Source: Acidobacteriota bacterium
GTDB lineage: Bacteria > Acidobacteriota > Blastocatellia > Pyrinomonadales > Pyrinomonadaceae
NCBI GenBank assembly: GCA_019639235.1
Contig: JAHBSG010000006.1
Span: 62,001 to 126,000 of the forward strand
DNA length: 64,000 bases
Direction: 5' to 3'
In this document: positions 1-8,362 of the stretch, piece after piece
How the letters are laid out: the number at the start of each line of letters is the position of its first letter
Numbering within the stretch: position 1 is the stretch's first letter
Position numbers and translations under genes: made by a program
The notes under the pieces: generated by a model
The model's input: the letters and a program-made list of their open reading frames with translations, nothing else
Database searches by the model: none
What the model was told of the DNA's origin: nothing

Positions 1-998
1 GAGCCGATCACGCCGCCGCCCTCGCCCATTATTGAGCCGAAGTCGAGATCGAGAAGCGCCCGGTTGGTGATGCTGGACGCGACCCGTTTGCAAAGGTCTT
101 TGCCACATCCGGGAAGGCCAACCAGCAAGATCCCCTTGCACGGCTCAACGTGTCTAGCTTTCGCTCGCGGACTGAATGTATAGGCGGCACGCTCAAGGAT
201 CGCCCTCAAGGATCTGTATCCACCGAGATTACTCGCGGGCTCTGGATGAACATAGGTTAGTGAGCCGCTGCCGCGAATAACATTCTTCTTCTCTTCGAGA
301 ATCACGTTGATCGATTCTCGATTCAGCCCGTTGCAGCTGATCACCGCTTTTGCGATTACGTTGCTGATCTCTCCGGCCGACAAACCGAGCAGCGATTGAA
401 GCAAGGCGTCCTGTGTCTCTTTCGTGAGATCGATGGCAAGGCCATTGGATCGTAGACTCTCCAATTGAAGCTCTATCGAATCGCCGATCTCAGACTCCTT
501 TGGCAGTTCAAGTTCGATCTGAGTGATCTCCTTCTCCAACGTCTTAAGCTCCGGAAAGCTCGGCCCGACGAAAAGGACAGTCGCCGTTGTGGATTTTAGC
601 TTCCATGCGATTTCTCTTAGGCGCCTAACAAGCAGCGGGTCTTCCTGCCCGTATGGAATGATATATGGAGCATAGTCACAGAGCAGGAAGATGCCGGTCT
701 TCTGCTCCGATATGAATCCGAGAACACCTTCGGGGTCCTCCGTATCGCCGACTGAAGCCGGGGTCTGAAGAATCCCTTCTTTTGCGTCGAAGATCTTCTG
801 AAGCCCACTCGACCGGCTCCAAAAATATAGTGGCTTTTCCTTATGCCTCTCCTGGAATACAAGATCCAGCAGCGCATCGCGGACACGATCCTCTTCATAG
901 GTGTTGATTGCGATCAGCGGGTAGCGTGCCCGTATCCTTACGTCGAGTTCGCGCAGGAATCTATCGACGCTTTTTGCGTCTGATTCAGGAGTAGTCAT
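1..998 (-). CDS. AAA+ ATPase, Ycf46-like (3' part outside window)
   Basis: This reading frame is open from an ATG at 998 to the window edge, about 332 codons, so the C-terminal half of the ATPase is missing. The N-terminal part (roughly residues 1-210) starts with a segment like RYPLIAINTYEEDRV, typical of Ycf46-type ATPases in which an inactive N-terminal AAA-like domain precedes the active one. The Walker A motif GLPGCGKD lies near residue 300, shortly before the break. It is the last gene seen of the leftward element operon and follows a 68-aa gene. Family proteins are ATP-driven remodelers of unknown substrate. In an element context it may act on replication or conjugation complexes, which is inference. 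Confidence 0.8.
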   Translation of the reverse strand, partial: MTTPESDAKSVDRFLRELDVRIRARYPLIAINTYEEDRVRDALLDLVFQERHKEKPLYFWSRSSGLQKIFDAKEGILQTPASVGDTEDPEGVLGFISEQKTGIFLLCDYAPYIIPYGQEDPLLVRRLREIAWKLKSTTATVLFVGPSFPELKTLEKEITQIELELPKESEIGDSIELQLESLRSNGLAIDLTKETQDALLQSLLGLSAGEISNVIAKAVISCNGLNRESINVILEEKKNVIRGSGSLTYVHPEPASNLGGYRSLRAILERAAYTFSPRAKARHVEPCKGILLVGLPGCGKDLCKRVASSITNRALLDLDFGSIMGEGGGVIG

Positions 999-1030
999 AA
1001 CAATTTCTTTGGATGTGCGTGGGCGATTCT

Positions 1031-1237
1031 TTAGAACTCAACCCGGAACTCGAACTCTCGGAGTCGCCGCCATTCGATCTCGTCCGTAGAGGTAATCCGC
1101 AGTTCTTGTCGAAACTCGTGATCATCGTCTATATAGGAGTCGAAATTCTCGTATCCGCCCAAGCTATCGCGCCAGCGGAAGTAAGCTGCTTTTTCGGGTA
1201 GCAGAGAAGAACAGGGTTCGGTGCGGCTGTCGTGCAT
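1031..1237 (-). CDS. Small hypothetical protein (68 aa)
   Basis: An ATG at 1237 opens a 68-codon frame between the coiled-coil gene (ends 1254) and the AAA+ gene (starts 998), in the same direction. The product is acidic and charged, rich in Asp, Glu and Arg, with no signal peptide or membrane segment. I do not recognise a family. The position within a tightly packed operon is the main support. The antisense frame over the same bases has a less protein-like composition. Confidence 0.5.
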   Translation of the reverse strand: MHDSRTEPCSSLLPEKAAYFRWRDSLGGYENFDSYIDDDHEFRQELRITSTDEIEWRRLREFEFRVEF

Positions 1238-1253
1238 AGAGGAACCTTTAGGA

Positions 1254-2795
1254 TCAGATCTCGAGAGCCGACAGTCTGTCTTCGTCGAGGAGTTTTCTGG
1301 ACTGGACGGTTGTTGCTCGTAGGATGTCGCTGAGAACGTTCCTCATCTCGTCGGGTGACCGATGCTTCGCTTCACGCCCCGCTGCCTCTTGAAGTTTTGC
1401 GAGAACACTTTCCAGCGAATCATCTCCCGTGAAATTCATCAGGCTGTACCATTCGCACATCTGGCGAGCACGTTTTGCAAGGCTTCCGGGCACGAACTTG
1501 GCATCCTGAAGGCGTACCGACATTTCCTGAGCCGCTTCACATATCCTTGCGGTTATCTGGGCGAGGCCTTCCTTGATCGGAGAAACGGCCTCTTCAGCCT
1601 CTCGACGAGCGGCCTCGATCTTCATTGAGCGAATGCGTTCCTTCACTTCTCGCTCGCGTCGCGCGTCTTCTTGAAAGCCCGACACTTTGAGCCGCTCGAT
1701 CTCGTCTTTGGATTTGATCTCCGCCTCTATGGAACGCGTTTCCGCTTCGGCTCGTGCAATGTCGAGCCTCAGGTCGCGGGTAAGCTTCTGTTCGGCTGCC
1801 ATCTCCGAACCAAGAACAATGACCTTTGGCCTCATCTCGATCGTCAGTCCGTCGCGGATCATGTCCGGCGTCGGCACCATTCCGATCGCCTTCCCGACAA
1901 CCGCGTTTATAAACTCATCCCGCTCGAACTGTTCACTGGTGGTGGCTTGGAACCGGTCTGCCGAGTCTTCCGCGAGTTTGAAGAAGCTGTCCCGCAGAAC
2001 GTTTAGTATTTCATCGTAGTGATCAAGCGCCTCGGCTTTGGCGGCGGCCAGCGTTGCGCATGCCTTGAAGTATTCAGCCTCGAACTGCTCAAACGCCGTC
2101 CATGGTATCCACTTGTACTCGCTGGTTCCCCAGACGGTTTCGCAGAGGGTGAACCGGAAGCCGTACCTGTTAAGAGCGTTGTGAGCCTGTGCGGCTCCGC
2201 GCATCAGTTTGTTTCTGTATGCATCCGGGAGCAATCCCGCCCTGGGCGGACTGACCCTGACAGCGGCGTCTTCGGGCAACGTCACGCCAAGCGTCTTCCA
2301 CTCAAGCTGTCGAACAAGGCTGCCGAAACCTCGACAGTCTATGTTCAAGAAAATGCCGGCGCTTTCGAGTGTTGAAAGATCAAACGGAAGGGACTCAACA
2401 GCATCGACTTCGATACCGAGTTCGACCGCGGCCCTTTCCTTCCGTTTACCTAATCGGCTAAGAACATTCTGAGCAATGTCGGACGGGATGAAAGGTACAG
2501 CAGAAACCTCATCCTCGGGCGCTGTGTGTTGGACCGAAGTTTCTGAACGGTCCGACTCCACTAGCGTAGCCGGTTGTTCGATCAATTCGGGCGCGCCATT
2601 GCGTCTAAAGATATTCTGAAGAACGGTCGAGGCAAGCGAATCCGTGTTCGAAATCATGGCTGGGCTACCAACGACTACGTCCAATTGTTGAGTTTCCATG
2701 TTCACGCTTTCCGCCCGCCGCTTGTTTCTTGCTGCAGCGGTCTGCGAGCCACGAAAGAGAATTACCGGTAACAGATCGATGTAGTCGCACGTCAC
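1254..2795 (-). CDS. Coiled-coil element protein of unknown function
   Basis: This is a protein of up to 513 aa. The GTG at 2795 overlaps the stop of the DUF2958 gene by 4 nt (GTGA), suggesting translational coupling; an internal ATG at 2699 would give about 481 aa. The middle (about residues 190-330) is globular and contains tryptophan-rich stretches such as WGTSEYKWIPW. Residues about 340-410 form a strongly charged heptad-rich coiled coil. There is no signal peptide. The layout (globular domain followed by Glu/Arg coiled coil) resembles DUF3150-type plasmid and phage proteins, but I cannot confirm this. It sits between PRTRC-linked genes and a Ycf46-like ATPase, so a shared complex is possible. 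Confidence 0.75.
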   Translation of the reverse strand: MTCDYIDLLPVILFRGSQTAAARNKRRAESVNMETQQLDVVVGSPAMISNTDSLASTVLQNIFRRNGAPELIEQPATLVESDRSETSVQHTAPEDEVSAVPFIPSDIAQNVLSRLGKRKERAAVELGIEVDAVESLPFDLSTLESAGIFLNIDCRGFGSLVRQLEWKTLGVTLPEDAAVRVSPPRAGLLPDAYRNKLMRGAAQAHNALNRYGFRFTLCETVWGTSEYKWIPWTAFEQFEAEYFKACATLAAAKAEALDHYDEILNVLRDSFFKLAEDSADRFQATTSEQFERDEFINAVVGKAIGMVPTPDMIRDGLTIEMRPKVIVLGSEMAAEQKLTRDLRLDIARAEAETRSIEAEIKSKDEIERLKVSGFQEDARREREVKERIRSMKIEAARREAEEAVSPIKEGLAQITARICEAAQEMSVRLQDAKFVPGSLAKRARQMCEWYSLMNFTGDDSLESVLAKLQEAAGREAKHRSPDEMRNVLSDILRATTVQSRKLLDEDRLSALEI

Positions 2796-3091
2796 AGGCT
2801 GCAGCTACTGAACGGCTTTTGTTCGAAGTAAATGTCCCGTTCAATCCTCACACCACTGATCTCAACCGATTCGAGTTCGCTTAGCAAAAAGTATCCCCAT
2901 TCGGGTTCGAAGCCGATCACATAACCGAAGAACAAGAAATCATCACCGGTCTCCTCCCCTTCGGTAACGAACCATGTCCATCCGGAAGCTGGAAAGAAGA
3001 ACTTCGCGAATACGGTCGGATCTTTCGAATCGCTCTGTTCGCGCAATTTGGGTAACCCGTTCCGAAGAACGCCATCAAGAAGTCTCGACAT
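2792..3091 (-). CDS. DUF2958 domain protein
   Basis: This 99-aa protein starts at ATG 3091, eight nt after the ThiF stop. It has the typical DUF2958 pattern: a DPTVFAKFFFP-like strand, a W-T-W motif, GYVIGFEPEWGYF and a final ERDIYFE segment. DUF2958 genes are common cargo of plasmids and integrative elements, often near anti-restriction or PRTRC genes; their biochemical role is unknown. A longer upstream frame exists but would overlap ThiF, so the internal ATG is preferred. Confidence 0.85.
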   Translation of the reverse strand: MSRLLDGVLRNGLPKLREQSDSKDPTVFAKFFFPASGWTWFVTEGEETGDDFLFFGYVIGFEPEWGYFLLSELESVEISGVRIERDIYFEQKPFSSCSL

Positions 3092-3098
3092 ATTACGG

Positions 3099-3959
3099 TT
3101 ACTTCTTCGGGACTGCTGCCGCGACCTGATCCGGCGTACAGTACAGCGATCGGCAGGTGCCCGTCTCAAGATCGAAATAGGTAGCGAACCGCTTTAGAGA
3201 TCTTGCGAGAAACATCTCGGCCAGCATTTCAGCTATCTCAACCGCAACTCTCTGATTTACGTTGAGACTCTGTTCCCCACGGCGAATACGATCCGGGCAC
3301 GAAAGTTCTTCGAGTTCCGTCGATCTGCCTTTCTTTTCCGACTCAAGAAGGTCCGGATGAAGAAGCGACGGAGTAGGAAGCGATCGGCAGATGCTCGAAC
3401 CAACGAAGTGATTCTCCGCCTTGATTCGTTTCGTCATTGAACCGATAAGAATCTGCCCCGAGAATTTGCCGTTGCCGGCATCGATCCACCAGATATTCGG
3501 GGCATCGTTCGATTGATATCCCTGTAATTCTTCGACGGCCCGGTGAATCTGTCTTCGGGCGTGATGATTGTCGACGCATCCAACGATCACCGTTAGAGCA
3601 CGGTAGTCTCCCGAAGATTGTTTGAGGTGGACATCTGCGTCAAACAGCTCGTTCGCATAGTGGCATTCGATCCCCCAGGCAAGAGTGATCCGCTTCGCGA
3701 TGGACTGTGCCTTGTAGCTTCCGATCTCCGCCGCACAGAAGTTACTCCGCGGAATATTGCCGCTCTCGACTCGATCGGGATCGATGATAAGCAGTTCAGC
3801 CGTTTTCCCCGCCACCTTTAGTTCATACATCAGGCGGGCGATAGCGAGCGCTGTGAACGAACCGGTGCCACCCGCTCCGACCTGGATGATCCGGAGTTTC
3901 GTATGCTCCTTCGGCATCACCACGGCGGCTTGGGCAAAGCTGAGGTCGATCTCATTCAC
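3099..3959 (-). CDS. PRTRC ThiF/E1-like adenylating enzyme
   Basis: This is a 286-aa ThiF-fold protein. The GTG at 3959 overlaps the stop of protein A by 4 nt, which fixes the start. The nucleotide-binding loop GAGGTGS is at residues 28-34. The second acidic strand and ribose-binding stretch IIDPDRVESGNIPRSNF follows at about 58-74, and the Mg/adenylation Asp at 130 (GCVDNHHAR). Several Cys (191, 221, 269, 274) are candidates for thioester or zinc roles. E1-like enzymes adenylate the C-terminal Gly of ubiquitin-like modifiers. Here it lies directly downstream of JAMM and E2-like genes, fitting the PRTRC set. The modifier it charges is inferred to be protein C at 6906-7145. Confidence 0.9.
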   Translation of the reverse strand: MNEIDLSFAQAAVVMPKEHTKLRIIQVGAGGTGSFTALAIARLMYELKVAGKTAELLIIDPDRVESGNIPRSNFCAAEIGSYKAQSIAKRITLAWGIECHYANELFDADVHLKQSSGDYRALTVIVGCVDNHHARRQIHRAVEELQGYQSNDAPNIWWIDAGNGKFSGQILIGSMTKRIKAENHFVGSSICRSLPTPSLLHPDLLESEKKGRSTELEELSCPDRIRRGEQSLNVNQRVAVEIAEMLAEMFLARSLKRFATYFDLETGTCRSLYCTPDQVAAAVPKK

Positions 3960-4612
3960 GACAGCATCTCCACAACCGCGTCTATCTCGTTCAGGTCGAT
4001 GATCCCGTGCGGCATCCTTCCGACCCAAGTGGCCGGGATCGGGACAAGGTGATCGTAAACGCCGCAACGAAACCGAATCTTTGGTTTATCGTGAACGTCG
4101 ATGAGGATCGCGAATATCCTGAATTTGCCCGACTCGTCGCGATCGTCCGCCCGGCTGAAATGCAAGGCTCCCGGGGGATGCGTATGCAGTTCAATGCAGC
4201 AGTCCGCATACTCCGGCAAAGTGTCGTCGGCTACTGTCGATGCCCAAGTTTGTTCACGACCCGAGGCGCTCCACTGCCACGAACCAAGCACCTTGTCCCA
4301 ATAGATTAGATAGATTTCCTCTTTGAAGTTTGACGACGTGTGCCCCTGTTGGGCGTGCAAGAGAATCTCAACCCACAGCGAAGCATTAATCGGCGGCTTT
4401 CGCCATACTATGCCGATTGCCCCATTCGGCAGCCCGGATATTCTCTGAACAGTGAGTGGCATAGAGACGGCAAACTCTCGTCGACTCGCTCGGACGAAGA
4501 GACCATTTCCCGCGAGCAAGTATTCGAATAGCGCCGCGTTGATCGGATCGTTTTCACCCGCAGCGATCTTGTGCCCGACAAGATTTGGCGGCGCGATAAG
4601 GTTCGATGACAT
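3956..4612 (-). CDS. PRTRC protein A, JAMM/Mov34-type metallopeptidase
   Basis: This 218-aa protein carries a complete JAMM signature, HTHPPGALHFSRAD, with His143, His145, Ser153 and Asp156. This matches HxHx7SxxD of Zn isopeptidases. A candidate upstream Glu lies in KEEIYLIYWD (about 98-99). JAMM enzymes cleave after the C-terminal Gly of ubiquitin-like proteins, for maturation or deconjugation. There is no signal peptide. It is coupled to ThiF downstream by a GTGA overlap and lies 20 nt after protein B. The catalytic residues look intact, so activity is expected; the substrate is inferred to be the neighbouring protein C. Confidence 0.9.
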   Translation of the reverse strand: MSSNLIAPPNLVGHKIAAGENDPINAALFEYLLAGNGLFVRASRREFAVSMPLTVQRISGLPNGAIGIVWRKPPINASLWVEILLHAQQGHTSSNFKEEIYLIYWDKVLGSWQWSASGREQTWASTVADDTLPEYADCCIELHTHPPGALHFSRADDRDESGKFRIFAILIDVHDKPKIRFRCGVYDHLVPIPATWVGRMPHGIIDLNEIDAVVEMLS

Positions 4613-4632
4613 AAATAAAAGGGAGGGTCGGA

Positions 4633-5310
4633 TCAGGAACGGCTGTCGTATCGTGCTCGCTCGACGATAGATTCCCAGGCGTCCTCGACAGTACTCGACG
4701 ACATGATCAACTGCGTCGAAGGGAACTTCGTCACCTTGTCGGCCGCCAGTTTTGCGAGAAGATCGCGAACGTCATCTTCGGTCTGGCAGCGACCGCCCGA
4801 ATGATCGCCGTTGAACGGAGCTTCGAAGATAAGCTTCCAGACTTTCGCAAGGGTCGACGGATGTGTCTCCGGAACTTCATTTTTCCCGAAGCAGATCTTA
4901 CCCGAACCAATGTTTGGCAGGGGAGCTACAGCGAGACGGGTCTTCGGCGTGATCTTCGAGTTACCGGAAGCCCAAAGGTAGTAATCCTTTCCTTTCCCGA
5001 GAAGGATCAAAGCCGGAAGGGGCAAACACAAGGTGTCGGTTCGATTGCCCGGAAACGAAACGGATATTGTTCGCTGGCCCGCCGGCAGAAATGACAATAG
5101 TGCATTCCCATCTGTCGCCTCTCGATATCGGAGGACTCGTCGATCTATCCATCCGGTATCGGTCCGGAGATCTCGAAACGCCCGCGTTACCTGCTCACTC
5201 GATAGAGCTTTCAACACTTGTCGGTTCTCGCCGAAGGTCTCGAAAAGATACTGTCCCGGTAGGAAGTAGAGCGCTGCTGATGCATCGGGAGGGACACTGT
5301 GACTGCGCAT
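4633..5310 (-). CDS. PRTRC protein B, E2-like
   Basis: This 225-aa soluble protein matches the layout I know for PRTRC system protein B: an N-terminal mixed domain, a Pro-rich middle (LPLPALILLGKG) and the conserved GSGKICFGKNEVP segment with Cys140. That segment resembles the G-x-I-C-L active-site strand of E2 ubiquitin-conjugating enzymes and precedes a helix containing a Trp (about residue 157). Prokaryotic PRTRC B proteins have been proposed to be E2-like. Its place between ERF and the JAMM gene supports this. Catalysis itself is inferred from motif resemblance only. Confidence 0.8.
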   Translation of the reverse strand: MRSHSVPPDASAALYFLPGQYLFETFGENRQVLKALSSEQVTRAFRDLRTDTGWIDRRVLRYREATDGNALLSFLPAGQRTISVSFPGNRTDTLCLPLPALILLGKGKDYYLWASGNSKITPKTRLAVAPLPNIGSGKICFGKNEVPETHPSTLAKVWKLIFEAPFNGDHSGGRCQTEDDVRDLLAKLAADKVTKFPSTQLIMSSSTVEDAWESIVERARYDSRS

Positions 5311-5320
5311 TGTCGGATCC

Positions 5321-5824
5321 TCAACTAACCGATATTGAGCCGTGAGGCAACGGATTCACAGGCGACCGGTGATTACCATTCACAGGTCTTTCGTTGGGTC
5401 TCATCGGTCTCACATTCGCATTGCCATGCTTCGCCGACGCAGCATTGCCGTCGTCATCCGCATCGGCGACGATGCCGACAATGGCTGCGAGACCGTATCG
5501 CCTGCCGTAGGTCATCGCTGATCCGACGCCCTGCGGATCGGCCTTGGAAAGAGGCAGGCACAGCTCACTCTGGACCCATTGTCCGGATTCGTGGATGAGA
5601 ATGGTCTCGACTATGAGCGTCTTCTCCGCTCCAACACTATTGCCCTGGATGATACATAGCCCGTTCTTTGAGAGGGTTTCGCGGCAGCTTTCCCACACCG
5701 AACTCAGATCGGCATAAGTCGAATTGAAGTACGGATTCGTCGAATCACGTTTCGCCGGCACGAGGCTGGCCTGAACCTTCGCGAGAGCTTTCGCGAGCTC
5801 ACAAATGCTTTCGCTCTTCTTCAT
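5321..5824 (-). CDS. erf: ERF-family single-strand annealing protein
   Basis: This 167-aa protein has the ERF core: LAKVQASLVPAKRDSTNPYF, then TYADLSSVWESCRETLSKNGL and the hallmark GSAMTYGRRYGLAAIVGI, followed by an acidic DADDDG stretch. ERF proteins bind and anneal single-stranded DNA in phage and plasmid recombination. The ATG at 5824 overlaps the stop of protein F by 4 nt (ATGA), so the upstream ATG at 5839 is not preferred. Its insertion among PRTRC genes ties the conjugation system to DNA recombination or replication of the element. Confidence 0.92.
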   Translation of the reverse strand: MKKSESICELAKALAKVQASLVPAKRDSTNPYFNSTYADLSSVWESCRETLSKNGLCIIQGNSVGAEKTLIVETILIHESGQWVQSELCLPLSKADPQGVGSAMTYGRRYGLAAIVGIVADADDDGNAASAKHGNANVRPMRPNERPVNGNHRSPVNPLPHGSISVS

Positions 5825-6651
5825 TGAATCTTCCTCCACCTTCTCTTCCGCTTGACGCGACGCTGGTCCGGCAATCTTCCGTTGTTCCAGAAGTTGATGA
5901 GTGCCGACAGCATTTTTTTCGGATCCGCCTCTATCTGTTCGTCGAGACAGCCAAGCCGCTCAAAGACCTCGTTTGCCGCTTTGAATTCCTTTGTGAGTTC
6001 ATCGATCGTTTCGCGGTCCCAGCTGTACCAATCGGCTGTTTGGCAGTAGTTGCTATCGAGCCAGGGATTTCCTGTCGAGTGATCGATCAACCTCAGAAGT
6101 TCGCCGAGGAGCGAACCGCTCTTTCTATTCCATACATTCGGATGGGGATCAGAATTTATCTCCGGGAATGCTCCTCTGGAGACCTTAAGTCTCTCATTCA
6201 GGAATTCCCATGCCTCATCCGGAAAGTAAAAGATCAAGCCCGCCGCGTAGCTGGTTCGCAAGTTGTCAAAATAGATCTCCTCGCAGCAGAGATCGACATT
6301 GAGGGGCGGAATTGCAAAGTGTTCGAACTCGCTTTCCGGGTCGTCGTGCGCGAATTCGAGAAGTGGGAAGCACCTTTCGTTTATCAGGTGAAATAGTTCA
6401 TTCACCCTCTCGCTGTACTTCTCATACTGACCCCGCCTGTAAAGGCTTGCCCGTGAACACGACCATTCCTTCGGGAACATCTCCTTGTAGAGAGCGTACT
6501 TCTGCTGTTCCGAGACGATAGCCGAAACGTAGTCGTACGCCGCATTGGCATCGTGACTTCGGGCCTTATAGCTTAGATACTCGATCGACTTTGAAAGCCG
6601 CTCGTCGAAAGACAGTGGATGCGAGATCGCAAGCCCGAGTGCCGCAGACAT
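5821..6651 (-). CDS. PRTRC protein F-like
   Basis: This 276-aa soluble protein has no membrane segment. Its C-terminal part (about 205-265), GNPWLDSNYCQTADWYSWDRE then a helix and LGCLDEQIEADPKKMLSALINFWNNG, matches my recollection of PRTRC protein F, which ends in a similar Trp/Asp-rich helical region. The last residues are very basic (RRVKRKRRWRK). It is coupled at its 3' end to ERF by an ATGA overlap. Function is unknown in the family. The assignment rests on position and weak sequence resemblance. Confidence 0.65.
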   Translation of the reverse strand: MSAALGLAISHPLSFDERLSKSIEYLSYKARSHDANAAYDYVSAIVSEQQKYALYKEMFPKEWSCSRASLYRRGQYEKYSERVNELFHLINERCFPLLEFAHDDPESEFEHFAIPPLNVDLCCEEIYFDNLRTSYAAGLIFYFPDEAWEFLNERLKVSRGAFPEINSDPHPNVWNRKSGSLLGELLRLIDHSTGNPWLDSNYCQTADWYSWDRETIDELTKEFKAANEVFERLGCLDEQIEADPKKMLSALINFWNNGRLPDQRRVKRKRRWRKIQ

Positions 6652-6663
6652 ACTTTCCGTTCC

Positions 6664-6909
6664 CTAAAAACCGAGGGGAAGTTCCGGTGACGGGTGCGCG
6701 GGAGATCTCTCAAACGCTGTGACTTGCCTTCTGATCACGTCTATCTCAGTTCTGGCGTTGTACAGTATCTCTTCCGCCCGCTGTATTTCTTCCGCAACCA
6801 AGAGGTCGGCGGCGTCCCGTCGCATAAATTCTTCGGCCAAAAGGATCGCCGGATTGATCTGCTCGCCTTCCTCGATCAATATCTCTAGAGGAGACCGCCC
6901 GTCCATCAT
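6664..6909 (-). CDS. Small helical protein in PRTRC operon
   Basis: This 81-aa protein starts at ATG 6909, overlapping the stop of protein C by 4 nt; a second in-frame ATG directly follows. It is predicted to be almost entirely helical and acidic (EEFMRRDAADLLVAEEIQRAEEIL), ending in a Pro-rich tail. I do not recognise it. Tight coupling to the candidate ubiquitin-like gene makes it a possible partner or adaptor, which is inference. Confidence 0.65.
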   Translation of the reverse strand: MMDGRSPLEILIEEGEQINPAILLAEEFMRRDAADLLVAEEIQRAEEILYNARTEIDVIRRQVTAFERSPAHPSPELPLGF

Positions 6910-7145
6910 GCTCCTTTATGCTGAGCTCGTTTGACGATCGTGACGGTGAGCTTCCCGTCCTTCACCTCGCGGGTAATATTCGCGTTCTCTATAGAAGCGA
7001 AGTGCGGCTGAAGTACGACCTTCAGCGTCTTGTCTTCTTGTGCCAGAGCCGCGTCAAGCTCAAACTCCTGCCCTTCGATCTTGATAGTCGCTTTTTGTTC
7101 GGTGACCGGCGCCGAAGCTTCGCCGGTCGTCTGTTCATTTGCCAT
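6906..7145 (-). CDS. PRTRC protein C-like candidate ubiquitin-like modifier
   Basis: This is a 79-aa protein from ATG 7145, preceded by a GAGG ribosome-binding site; an ATG 15 nt upstream is also in frame. After a flexible N-terminus (1-18) it shows a beta-strand-rich core: ATIKIEGQEFEL, a helix, LKVVLQPHFASIENANI, and a final strand KLTVTIVKRA ending in KGA. PRTRC protein C family members are about 70 aa with the same strand order and end near a Lys-Gly. The terminal Gly78-Ala79 is consistent with a modifier needing one-residue trimming before E1 activation, which is inference. Confidence 0.7.
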   Translation of the reverse strand: MANEQTTGEASAPVTEQKATIKIEGQEFELDAALAQEDKTLKVVLQPHFASIENANITREVKDGKLTVTIVKRAQHKGA

Positions 7146-7165
7146 TGCTTTATACCTCAAATAGG

Positions 7166-8275
7166 TTAGGTCGCGAAAAGGCCTTGTTGGTTCTTATCGG
7201 CTGCTGCAGATTGGGTCGAAGGCGGAGCTGTAGGATCAGACTTCGTAACAGTTGCTCCAGCTTTGCTCGCTTTTGCTGCAGGCTTTGACGCCTTCTTCGT
7301 TGCGGGCTTTTCCTTCCTTAGTTTCTCCGCACCCATTGCCGGCAGCTCATTCCTGTATTGCTTGAACACACGCCCCAATATTTCCGGGATTTGAGAGGCA
7401 AAGTCCGCGGTCGAGAATTCGGCTATCACAACACGAGGAGAGAAATCGTGCGTCCGAACGCTAACAACGCACTTCCGAATGCCTCCGGCCTCGGGAAGAA
7501 GTTGAACGACCGCCGTCACCGTGCAGCCATCGAAGTTGTAAGGCTCTTTCTCCGCAAGGACAATCGATTCGACCTCGCTCAGCTCTGTGGGTTCCCCATG
7601 ATCAGTGTCGGCTTCGTCTTCAACCGTCTCGCTAAGCGGATCTTTCTCTATCGTTTTTGAATCGCCTTCACTCGGAGATACGTCGGCGGAGTTAACTGTC
7701 GACGTTTGTTCTGGCCCGGTTTCGATCGGGGTGAAGGATGGGGCGGTTTCAGAATTCGACTGTTCGTCGTCGAGCCTGTCTACGAGGGCTTCAATATCGG
7801 AATCGTATTCCGGTAGGCACTCGTCGGCGTATGAGGGTCGCAACTCCCGGTCAAGCTCTTCGATTTCCGGAACGACTCCGAGGTATTCGTCGGTCGAGGT
7901 TGCAGGAGCCGCAGTCGCAACCGGAGCCTGGGGAGAAGCCGCTAATGAGGACGAGCCGATTTGCGGAACGGCAACTTGAGGGTCTTGGACCGACCGAGAC
8001 GTAGGCTGCAAGCCAGTTACCCTCACAAGATCCCGAAGCTTTTCGAGGAAGCTGCTCAGGAAGATGTTCCGAACAGTAGCTTCCTCGTGAGCCCGGCACA
8101 CGTACTCCGCTCCCTTCCACATCTCAAGGGCGAATTGTTGATTTGTGGGGCCGTTGTTCTGGAATCCCACCGACCTGGCCGCTTCACCGGCAAGCTCCTT
8201 CGCAGTGAACTTCAGTTGTTCGATCTTCTCGCGATTTTCGAGCGGCACGAACGAACCGCTATTCAGAATTTCCAT
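7166..8275 (-). CDS. PRTRC protein E-like, with long acidic linker
   Basis: This 369-aa protein has a helical N-terminal domain (1-100), a long low-complexity acidic Ser/Glu/Pro linker (about 100-225), a compact beta-rich domain (about 230-320, PYNFDGCTVTAVVQLLPEAGG to VFKQYRNELP), and a Lys/Ala/Pro-rich tail. The compact domain followed by a K/A-rich tail is how I recall PRTRC protein E, but the N-terminal domain and linker make this one longer than usual. A purine-rich ribosome-binding region precedes ATG 8275. It lies just upstream of protein C in the operon. Function is unknown. Confidence 0.6.
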   Translation of the reverse strand: MEILNSGSFVPLENREKIEQLKFTAKELAGEAARSVGFQNNGPTNQQFALEMWKGAEYVCRAHEEATVRNIFLSSFLEKLRDLVRVTGLQPTSRSVQDPQVAVPQIGSSSLAASPQAPVATAAPATSTDEYLGVVPEIEELDRELRPSYADECLPEYDSDIEALVDRLDDEQSNSETAPSFTPIETGPEQTSTVNSADVSPSEGDSKTIEKDPLSETVEDEADTDHGEPTELSEVESIVLAEKEPYNFDGCTVTAVVQLLPEAGGIRKCVVSVRTHDFSPRVVIAEFSTADFASQIPEILGRVFKQYRNELPAMGAEKLRKEKPATKKASKPAAKASKAGATVTKSDPTAPPSTQSAAADKNQQGLFAT

Positions 8276-8362
8276 ATATTCTCACTCCACCTTACTGTCT
8301 GCCGCTTGCTTTCTTTCGCGGGCAGGTGCGGAAGTCGAGAACGGAAATCCGAGTCGATGCCA

